A stretch of 64,000 nucleotides of DNA from Oscheius onirici (taxonomy: Eukaryota > Nematoda > Chromadorea > Rhabditida > Rhabditidae). Location: NCBI GenBank assembly GCA_932521025.1, contig OW051471.1:12338001-12402000 (forward strand). The letters are read 5' to 3'. Below the pieces are notes generated by a model that saw only the letters and a list, made by a program, of their open reading frames with translations, was not told the DNA's origin and did no database searches. Shown one piece after another: positions 45,601 to 53,500 of this stretch. Each line of letters starts with the position of its first letter. Position 1 is the stretch's first letter. A program made the position numbers and the translations under genes.

Positions 45601-48600
45601 CAGTTCCAGTGACGGAACTAGTGGAGCTAGTTGATCCATCAGATGACTTGGTACTAGCTGTTGTACTTCCAGTTCTTGTACTACTTGATCCACTACTGGT
45701 TGACGAATCAGTAGAAGGAACAGTCCCTGAAGAAGTTGAGGGACTCGGATCTGTTGAAGCCAAAGACGGAGAGGTACTTTCAGTCACAGGAGTAGTACTT
45801 TCCGTCACCGGAGAGGTACTTTCAGTCACAGTGCTCGAATATGGGCTAGTAGAACTGCTAGTACTGGTAGAACTGCTCGGAGAAGTTGTACTAGTCGTAG
45901 AGCTTGTTGTAGAGGTACTAGAAGAGGATGAAGTGGAAGTTGTGCTAGTAGAACCTGAACTTTTCTCTATGGAGCCAGTCACAATCTTTCTTACTAGTGC
46001 TTGTAGTGCTGGTACTCGTAGTTGTGGGAGTTGTCGTTGTCGAATAGACGATTCTGCAGATTCCGTAGTCATCTGAAATGAGTTACTCTTAAAACCGGAA
46101 AGAATCTAATTTCTCCTTTCATTTTTATGTCTTTGTAAAACTTACTGCACGAGGTAGTTGTCGTAGGACTAGTAGTCGTCGTACTTAATGACGTAGTCGA
46201 AGTAGTAGTACTCGGTGTCGTCGTGGGTGTACTGGTCGTAGTTGGAGTGGTAGTTGTGGTACTCGCAGTAGTACTGGGAGTCGTAGTTGTCGTACTAGTA
46301 GAAGACTCAGTCGTAGCTTAACTTCATTTTTTTAATGTTCTTTCGGTCTCAGAATATCCGTTTTTTCATTTTGTAACGTTTTAAAATAGTTAAGGAAAGA
46401 CTATATAAATACAGTGTAGTCAGTACAAACCAGCACCATCTACGGCTTCCACATTCATTAACCGTTATGGCTTTATCGTTTTCCCCTCATTTCCCGCTAC
46501 TGTATCACCTACGGTAGCATTGTACATGACTGCGTCCATCCGCCATTTTCGTGGCCACGCCTATTTTTTTCCCTGGCCAATTTTAATCAATCTATCTCCC
46601 TCTTGATCTCTCTTGTTAGATTTTGCTGTCTGTCGTGTTTTTGTTGTAAAGAATACGTTAATAAAAAACCAATTCTTGTGTTCCTCTTGGGTTTCAGAGC
46701 ATCGCTCAGTCAAAGAAACTCAACTTTTTTGGGAATGGCAACCATCTTCCTGGTTTTCAGAGCCGGGTTACACGTTTTCTGGGCTTAATAACCAGTACCT
46801 ACGTGATTAGTCCCGCTGATATTTCCGATCCCAAGCCCGGGCCGGCCCGGCCCGCTCCCATCTCTAGTGTAGTAGAAAACTGGATCAGTATGCGGACTGA
46901 AAATAAGTACTGACCTGACAAGAAGTCAGACCCATCCCGAAGGAGGTCGGTGGCAGCTCGAATGCTAATTTCACTGGGAAAGGGTCTTGTATTGAAATCC
47001 AACGGTTTGACTATCCCCTCCCCCACAGTACCCAACAGTCTCAACTTCCGTTCCCATGTATTTCTTTCTTGAAAAGTCCCTCTGCTATTCAAAAACATAC
47101 TGCTTGTAGTACTTGTTGTGCTCGGTGTCGTAGTCATTGTACTCGTCGTCATAGGAGTGCTCGTACTAATCGTCGTCGTACTAAAGGTACAGAGCTGCCA
47201 TTCCGCTGAAATTTCTACAATCAAGCACATTTTTCAACCTACGAGCACTAGTCGTTGTCGAAACGGTCGTTGTCGTTGGTGTAGTTGTCGTACATGGAGT
47301 CGTCGATGGCACGGGAGTCGTCGTAGGATACAGAAGAGAACATTTGCTCCAGGTTGCTGAAACTTGAGTGTTTACAAAAATCCAGGACTGAACCTGTCGT
47401 GCCAGTAGTGCTAGTGGATGTGGTTACTGTACTACTACTTGAAGATGCCGAAGCTGTGGCTGTGCTACTGCTGCTAGACTCTGTTGAGAGACTTGTGCTA
47501 GAGGAGGCAGTGGATGTGCTTGTACTAGAAGACTCGCTGGTTTCAGTAGTTGAAGTCGAGGTTGTGGTGCTTGTAGTGCCCTTAGTGGTTGAGCTAGAAG
47601 GAAACTTAAGACCGACTACTCTTAAAATATCGTTGTGTTAATCCCAGATCGTGCCAAAGTTCTAGTTCTTGAAATACTACCTGGTAGTAGTCTGTGATGT
47701 CGTGCTAGCAGTTGTTAATTGCTCAAAAAGTGTAGTACAACACTCTTTCGTGCTAACTGTGGTTGTAGGAGTGGTGCTTGTGCTTGTTTCTGCAAATGTG
47801 AGTGAAAAAAACGGGTGTTTATTAAAGAACTAGGAACAGATAGTGCACCTGTTAAAAAATGACAATTTCCCCTATAAGGTCTGTTTAAAAAGAGAGGAAT
47901 ACCGTAGTTTAAGTTTTCCCTTCCCCGCGGGACCCGTTAGCCATTCAAACAACTTTATTTTTTTAATATTTTTCGATCAAACATTCGACCTTTGCATCAA
48001 TTTTTTCTTGTTTTATGTATCTTTTTTTGTCACTTTTTTGCATATTATGTTTTGGAATGTTCATCATCATTGACAGGTTTGTAAGAATTTAGTAGTCAGA
48101 CCACGAGGTGAACATTTTTTCGGCTCCATATTTCCTTTAGACGTATGTTTAGGAACCCAACTAACAATGACAACAAAAAGATACATGAAAACGATAAAAA
48201 ACGACGTAAAAGTAGAATGTTTGCTCGAAAAATATTGAAAAAAAAATGCTGTTTGAATGCGCGGCTTGGCTAATGGGTCCCGCGGGGAAGAGAATTCTTA
48301 AGCTACGGTATCCCTCTTCTTTTTGAACAGACCTTATATAGCAACTGTAGTTGTTTGGCCGGATACAAAGTCTGGCAACGATATCAAAAGATAAAACAGA
48401 ACGGTAGTAGGATAAGTTTTGTGATCCCATCTTCCAGTGCCAAAGAAATTGGTATCTTATAGGATAACTAGAGGAAAACTCGAAAAGAGTAAGAACATGA
48501 ATCAGTTTTGGAGACTTGTATAAGATAACCGATTGACAGAACGTCTGAAGCAACAATTACAGGATAGTTCGTGACAACAGTGGCTAGCTTCAGAACAACG

Positions 48601-49759
48601 TACCTGTGGTCGAAGTGGACATGGTAGTTGTAGTCTCTTCACCACAGACTGTGAAATTCGTCGTCGTTGCGACTTCTCTCTTCACTCTGGGACTTTCTGA
48701 GACTGTTAGCTCTCCCAATAGTTCGTCACCACTCCTTCCGGACTCTTCTATTGGTCTTACGGAGTACTTTCCAGTTTCACTCTGAAAGTTGTTTCGTCCT
48801 GTCGAAAAAAAATATATCTACCAGTGTGAAGGACATGTCATCAGAGAGCGGCAGTTCCTTTGCAGTTTTCGTATTGACCACTTTCCAGACGGGTACGGTA
48901 ACTGTTCTTACGCAAACTGTTCCAATGACTGGGTAGAAAGAGAGCAGATCACTGGGAATCACTGTTTCAACGGGAACAAGACTTCCTCCTGGACAGTCGG
49001 AAGAGACGACCCGAACCTCTTGTTTCTTCAGTTGATACCATGGTTCGTCTCCGTCACAAAAATCTGAGAATAGGGAACTGGTTACAGTCTCTCTGTTGCC
49101 CTGTCAGTATATATCCGTTGCAGTTCAAAGTGATCTTGGATTGCTTCTTTAAGGTTTTATTTATCTTTTTTCCATTTATTTATTTATTTTTTCTATCAAA
49201 ATAGATAGATTGATGTTTTTTTAAGAATCCATTATCACTTTGAACTAAAAAACACTTTGAACTGCAACATATCCAAGTCTCTCTCAACCCACCTCCTCCA
49301 TCAGAACACTCATCATAGACTACCGTAACCACTAATCCGATCCTCGTTCCTGATTTGACTTCCTTCCAATCCCTCACCGGCTCTATATTTTCACTTAGAG
49401 CTTGAGTCCAAGCAATGCTGGCAGAGAATGAACGCAACGGACAGATGGAGTTGACCTGAAGGGTTAAAATAGCGGTCAAGACGGCTTACTTTGAACACAG
49501 TAGTAGTCATAAATTTGTCGTTTCCAACTGGAAAAGAATTTTGACCGCAGGACAGGGGTAGAGAGATCTCTCCGGGTCCTTTCCCGCCATCTTCCAGAGT
49601 ATCAGTCTCACCAAGTTCTACAGTAACCGTGTCAGTTGTGACTGTTTTGACGATCACGTCGGCCCTACTTCCTATCACCTGAACCGGTCATTTCTAAAAT
49701 TTAGCGATAAAAAATTACTACCAGGGATAGGAGCAAAAGAAAAGGCGCCCGCAGGCGCA
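30663..49759 (-). CDS. lov-1: LOV-1/polycystin-1-like protein
   Basis: A 19-kb gene on the minus strand. It starts at 49759 with a signal peptide (MRLRAPFLLLLSL) and ends at 30663 (MKEYLAKVDRDS). In order: an N-terminal extracellular region, a long Ser/Thr-rich mucin-like stretch (about 45.4-48.7 kb), two tandem Cys modules (42.3-45.3 kb), a REJ-like region (36.7-41.9 kb), a GPS cleavage site, a first membrane helix, a PLAT domain and the polycystin channel core. Known family role: in nematodes LOV-1 works with PKD-2 in cilia of male sensory neurons; mammalian polycystin-1 is the relative. Nothing obvious is broken, but about 25 exons were joined by eye, and the N-terminal third could be a separate gene. 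Most larger introns carry a different inverted-repeat element. Confidence 0.8.
31022..31290. repeat. Palindromic element in last LOV-1 intron
   Basis: TTTTCCTGCTCTCGTTTGCA is mirrored at the right by TGCAAACGGGAGCTGGAAAA. The internal CTCTACAACTTTGCAGAACA motif is shared with elements at 27165 and 36285. Confidence 0.75.
31868..32214. repeat. Foldback element in LOV-1 intron
   Basis: CTATACTTAGGCGTCGAGTC at the left is mirrored by AGTCTAGTTGCCCAAGTATAG at the right. CGAGTCGAGCCGGCTCGAG-rich arms link it to the 10308-10735 element. Confidence 0.75.
33424..33722. repeat. MITE in LOV-1 intron
   Basis: GTAATATGACAGGCAACACG and GATTTGACGCAAAATTGCG are mirrored at the right end by CGCAATTTCGCGTCAAATCG and GTCCTGTCATAGTACTACC. 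Confidence 0.8.
34690..35300 (-). other. PLAT domain and second helix of the LOV-1-like protein
   Basis: The minus strand reads LKFLRIWIREPG, WFCSRVLIKDLQTNQHYCF and PIKNWLG, the classic PLAT/LH2 pattern of polycystin-1 proteins on the cytoplasmic side. Helices follow (SNLLSFWVVSMWANAEV; DLVIGSATALFVTVIGSIAP). The exon joins the GPS exon across the MITE-bearing intron. Confidence 0.8.
35354..35837. repeat. 484-bp MITE with TA duplication, copy 1
   Basis: TGGTCCATTTCCAACGAAGA at the left is mirrored by CGTTGGAAATGGACTA at the right, with TA on both sides. Same length as the copy inside the tRNA at 60380-60863; a third copy (468 bp) lies at 41858-42325. Internal TTTGCGCGCCATTTTGAAAT is shared. 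It sits in the LOV-1 intron before the PLAT exon. Confidence 0.93.
35835..36270 (-). other. GPS cleavage site and first helix of the LOV-1-like protein
   Basis: The minus strand reads YVQCNTHHLTTFSIGLMR, a GPS motif (C-x-x-x-HLT-S/T-F), then LNLAAFLLFATVVSFFIFSG as membrane helix one. Autoproteolysis at H-L/T is expected from the family. Confidence 0.85.
36285..36730. repeat. Two abutting palindromic elements in LOV-1 intron
   Basis: The first (36285-about 36525) has GATACGCAATTACGTATTCG and GTCAAGACGGCATTTCCTG arms and matches 27165-27405. The second (about 36517-36730) has ends GTAAAAGCTCTAATAGCACC and AGGGGTGCTTCTTTTAGAAG and matches 52004-52545. Confidence 0.75.
38113..38580. repeat. Probable MITE in LOV-1 intron
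   Basis: TTAAAGCGACAGTGTAGC at the left is mirrored by GCTACACTGCCGCATTAAG at the right. Arms are short. Confidence 0.5.
39277..39595. repeat. MITE in LOV-1 intron
   Basis: TATAGTCAATTCGAAAAAAA and CCAGCCCGCCACGAATTTTC at the left mirror TCGTGGCGGGCTGTTTTC and TTTTTGAATCGACTATG at the right, with arms of about 80 bp. Confidence 0.8.
39793..40235 (+). repeat. tRNA-like SINE-type repeat, longest copy
   Basis: The head is TTAAAGTGCAATGGTGTCTG. A tRNA-like stretch follows with A-box-like TTGGTGTATTGTTAAGAG (about 39862-39880) and a B box GGGTTCGATTCC (39905-39916). The tail holds degenerate CGGTTGACTGGGGAAGAG units and ends GGCGAAGCCGGCTGGTATCA. It lies in a LOV-1 intron. Confidence 0.65.
40540..41010. 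repeat. GC-rich GGCCCGGGCC element in LOV-1 intron
   Basis: Two blocks of GGCCGGCCCGGGC-type sequence (about 40708-40780 and 40960-41005) face each other around AT-rich DNA. A related patch lies at 46825-46855. Base composition is sharply unlike the surroundings. Confidence 0.6.
41858..42325. repeat. MITE, third copy of the 484-bp family
   Basis: TAGTCTATTTCCAACCTTCA is mirrored by GGCCGTTGGAAATAGACCA, with TA at each flank. It is the most diverged and slightly shorter copy (468 bp), in a LOV-1 intron. Confidence 0.85.
42337..45350 (-). other. Tandem Cys module with Ser/Thr/Gly linker in LOV-1 ectodomain
   Basis: Two copies of a roughly 230-residue unit. Copy one has CEVLTWTVDGASSDGGRVKR, then QQLGCGYVEVITSTSWTNHC, GKFMTMQGVVQMSPV and GDWSCRKYSVSVIDWTV. 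Copy two has CIRLSWTVNSGSSFEAG, NQLGCGYLRILSTVAFTNSC, GGFLTMQNKVSMTPV and GQWSCRKFTVTIVDWTV. Each ends in a Ser/Thr/Gly-rich linker. The Cys pattern is conserved between copies; I recognise no named domain. Confidence 0.75.
44481..45026. repeat. Inverted-repeat element in LOV-1 intron
   Basis: CCGGACAAAAGTTTGGAAAC and GTGATCTAGCGCGGACCAGA are mirrored by TCTGGTCCGCGCTAGATCAC and AAACTTTTGTCCGCGACTAT. A partial repeat of the arm (GTTTCCAAACTTTTGA) lies inside at about 44860. Confidence 0.8.
45400..48660 (-). other. Ser/Thr-rich mucin-like region of LOV-1 homologue
   Basis: Several exons are almost pure Thr, Ser, Pro, Val and Gly, for example TTSTSTTGTTGSV and SPVTESTTPVTESTSP (repeated PVTEST units at about 45775-45835). 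Long Ser/Thr tracts are typical of nematode LOV-1 ectodomains and suggest dense O-glycosylation. Exon edges are the least certain of the gene here. Confidence 0.6.
47875..48336. repeat. MITE in LOV-1 intron
   Basis: TAAGGTCTGTTTAAAAAGAG and AATACCGTAGTTTAAG are mirrored by CTTAAGCTACGGTATCCC and TTTTGAACAGACCTTA, with TA duplicated at 47873-47874 and 48337-48338. CCCGCGGGACCCGTTAG occurs in both arms. Confidence 0.88.
49115..49275. repeat. Short inverted repeat in LOV-1 intron
   Basis: GTTGCAGTTCAAAGTGATCT is mirrored by CACTTTGAACTGCAAC; a further ATCACTTTGAACTAAAA lies between. Confidence 0.6.
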
Positions 49760-50302
49760 TGTCGGGTCGAATGGCTCGAGTCGCCTAGAAGGCTACTAGG
49801 TAACGAGACTTTCAGGTAACCAAGATACATGAAGAAGTGGACAGAAACTTTAAAATTGGAAATCTTCGATTTTTCTTTTAGATGTAGGAACAAAGAGAAG
49901 CCTAACAGAAGAATCGGATTAGGCGCTTCACAGAGAAACTTCTGGCCTTATAATCGTGTAGTTAGTGGGTGAGACAATTTCTGGAAAGATGAATAATAGA
50001 ACACATGTCTGGCAATCCGATAGAAACATTACAAATCAACAGATTTATGGGGCTAAAGTAAAGTAAAGTTTCTTCCCGACCAAGCCTGAGTTCCGAAGAG
50101 ACTCATGGGCTGCGGGTTCTTCCTGAGTGGCCAAGTTGCGGTAGGCGTTAACGTTCCGAAGCTGCCTCGACTTTTCTGGGAACGCAAAGGGGTTAAAATT
50201 TTACCACGAACAGCTGTTAGACACGTTTCTTCTTTTCGTTGGAACTTGTAGTTAGAAGCATTGTCAGGGCACAGATAAGACTGATTTTTTTTCTGTCAAT
50301 TT
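49760..50302. other. Spacer upstream of LOV-1, no gene seen
   Basis: Expected to carry the LOV-1 promoter. No gene and no clear motif were recognised. Confidence 0.4.
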
Positions 50303-50450
50303 TTATCGTTTTGCCAGCAGCTCATCGATATCGTCGTCTGAACCATTAAGATTGTTTGGATTGAATTTAAAACTTCTGAATCACTCTCCGATATGTTACC
50401 TGAAGAATTTTTTTCGTTTTTTTTTTCGAAACTGTTTCGGTGTCACATCT
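50303..50450 (-). CDS. Possible C-terminal exon of a small basic/acidic protein
   Basis: The minus strand encodes PKQFRKKKRKKFFR, a 24-nt possible intron or in-frame gap, then NPNNLNGSDDDIDELLAKR and a stop at 50303-50305. Basic run plus acidic end looks protein-like, but the 5' part is unresolved: an overlapping frame (50367-50552) is also open, and the space before the kinase start at 50595 is only about 45 bp. It may be spurious. Confidence 0.25.
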
Positions 50451-50594
50451 ATGAAGTACTACTGCTGCCATAAATCTCTTTTCCACTCCCATACGGTCCA
50501 ATCTTGAGACTGCCTCTTTTTTCTGTTTGCCATGCCATTCATGTGGGAGCATAGCTCGTCATTCCATCCTGTTCGGCCGTCTTTCACACAGCCC

Positions 50595-53500
50595 ATGGTC
50601 GTCCCCTATCTTTTACTGCTGTTGTCGCTTCAATCAGTTAGCCTTTTCTTACTGACATTTTGAGAGAGAAATCTTCAGTCTGCTCTCACCACTACCCACA
50701 CTCCACAATTTCCCGAGTCTTGTGTTCGATCAGTAGATGGAAGCTATTCTTTAGCACGAAAGAAAAGATCGTCGGACACTTCCGCCAGCAAGCAAAACTG
50801 TCTCTGTAAGATGATATTATAGATTTTTTCCTAAATCCAGATTAATACAGTAAACATGCCAAAAAGTGATTTCTGTCAGTATTGGAGGGTCACGGCCATA
50901 ATCTTGCTGAAAGATGATGACCAAGAGAAATCCAAGACCGATGCGGTGCGGAACTTTTTAAAGAGTGTAGTTTTTAAAGGTTTCCGTTGTATTAAAATAT
51001 TCAGGCAATAGAATTTTGTGACGATAAGAGCGAGATTACTTTCTTCACACCAAAGGATCAGAATGAGCACTGCTTGAAGTACGAGATCACAAGTGAGATC
51101 CAGAATGATTACATGCAGAGCATGTCGGCTGCCGATACTGTGGTCCGAACGGAAAAGCCCGGAGTTGTACTGGAGAAGATATTAAAACAGTTGGTAAGAG
51201 CACAAGTTATTTTGAAAAATATTTTTGCTGACAGGAATACTGTACTGAGAAAGAGCCATTCGCAGCTGCCGAAGCAGGAGCTCTTTTCCTTTTCACCGAC
51301 TTCAAATGCGAAGAATTGTGCGACGAATCCAATCTAGGGAACGTGGTAGGACTTTGTTATCAGTTTCTTCGTCACAAACTCTGTTACTCTAGATTTTTTT
51401 TCTGCAACTTTTTCTATTCTTATTGTGAGTAAACAACAGGCAGCGCATTAGTCATAATTTTCGTTTTGTCGCTCACCCCAAACCGTAGTCCAGAGCGTGA
51501 GTTTCCTGAAATTTCAAATTCTGAGAAATTCTAAAAAATAAGAAATTCAAAAAATCCTGCTTTTGCTGCGAAACAAAATTGTAGATTTCGATTTCTAAAA
51601 GATAGACATTATGGCGAAGCCAGGGAATACTTTTTTGGGCCCGAAAAACTCTTTTTATGCGATAAAACTTTTCAATTTATTTTCTTTCTTGATCCCGAAA
51701 AACTCTTTTTATGTGATACATATGTTTACAGGTTACGGACATGCTCTACAATCTCACTTACAGTGCAAAATATGTCATTCGAATGTACTTTCTAGATGAA
51801 TTTACTGATTTACAGTGTAGGTTTAAGCTGTCCTAGGTTCATGAGAAGATTTCAGTCGATTGTCTCAAAATACTATTTGCTGCTTGTTCTCTACAGCCAT
51901 CTGCGATTTGTAATATGCGTATTGGCATCGATAAATCCGATGACCGGACTTGTCCTCTGGATAACAAAATTACAACATCGGGTATGTTTCATTTTCCGAA
52001 TTTTTCTAATAGAAGCACCCCTGATTTTTTTTCGGGGTGAAGACATAATTTTTCAATTTATATTTTATTTTTCCTTGATAGCTGAGATGTCTATCTGTAT
52101 GGGAAAAATAGTCGGAAAGTTGGGAAAAATTTGTATCAACCCGAAAAAAATGCGTACGTAATTGCCTACAGGGGTGCTATTAGAGCTTTTACGGTACCTC
52201 TATTAGAAGCACCCCCTTACGCTACCAAGGAAAAATAAGTTATAAAGTCTGTTCAAAAAAAGAACGCAACAGTAACCCATAAATATTTCGCTTCGACAAC
52301 CACAAACCCCTGATTTTCAGGTTAAACTGCAATAATTCAAACCGATTTCTTGATTTTCCCAACGGTGAATTGCCGCGCTTCAGGGGTTTGTGGTTCTTGA
52401 AGCGAAATATTAATGGGTTACTGTTGCGTTCTTTTTTTTTTTGAACAGACTTTAAATTGAAAAATTATGTGTTCACCCCGAAAAAAATGCGTACGTAATT
52501 GCGTACAGCGGTGCTTCTATTAGAGCTTTTACGGTATTTTTTCTACGACGAGCTTTCAGGTTTGATACTGGCAATTAGCATTCCATGCGTCATAGTGACG
52601 GCAATTGTCATATGTTTGGCAGTGATCTGTATTCGCCACCGTTTGAAAAAGAAATGGTTTCACTTCTGGTTTGAGCATACAAGAAAGAAGACGTGCAGTG
52701 ATGATGGACGTTCTGGCAATGACTATTTTGATATTGAGAGGATGCGGGAGCAGAGAGTGTGAGTACTTTGGTGCAATAATGCTCAAAATTACCAGCCGGG
52801 TTACCGTATGTTGTCCTTCACCGTTCTGCCCGCTTCTCATTCCATCGCTATTGGATCCACTCTTGATCAACTGCTTCATGTTTCTGGTTGTACTGCAGTA
52901 GACGCCTCTGTTCGTTCAAAAAAATGGCGCCATTTTCCAAATTACCTATATCTTGGTTTTTCACATGTTCCCTTTCATTTTCCACGTTTGTAACCGTGTT
53001 TAATCGATTCAAAGTGTAAAACAACCCCCTTGATGTTCACATTTGTCGAACAAACGTCAGAAATAGAGGAAAATTATCGAGAACGGCTTACGAAGGGAAA
53101 GCTTCTTTTTCATGTTATTTTCGACCAACTTTGACTTCCAAGAGGTTTTTTTTACACTCAGAACTCGATAAACTTGCTTAGAAATGTGAAAAATATAAGA
53201 AAAATTGTGAAAAACGGAACTTCTAGGAAATTTGAACGAACTGAGGCGGCTATAGCACGAACTGAGGCGCCTACTGCAGTACAACCATGTTTCCTTCTCA
53301 CCTTGTCTCCTGGTTCCTCATTCAGTCCCTCCTGGTCAACCGATACATCTCCCATTCCTCCTCTTCGCAGGGACAGGATGATCAGGAGAATCATCTTGTC
53401 CCTGTGAACCGGTTTTCATCTATCACCAGTTTTTCTAACAACTTAGATTTAAGCAAAGACTTGTGGGAAATTGACATAGACAAACTGGAAATCAACACCA

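Noticed and set aside
45609..46076. Plus-strand Val/Leu/Glu-rich frame of 155 codons
   Set aside because: Antisense to the Ser/Thr mucin exon; the Val/Leu/Glu richness mirrors Ser/Thr codons.
50367..50552. Minus-strand frame of 61 codons (starting MLPHEWHGKQ)
   Set aside because: Could be coding, but conflicts in frame with the better-looking C-terminal exon at 50303-50450 and nearly abuts the kinase start.
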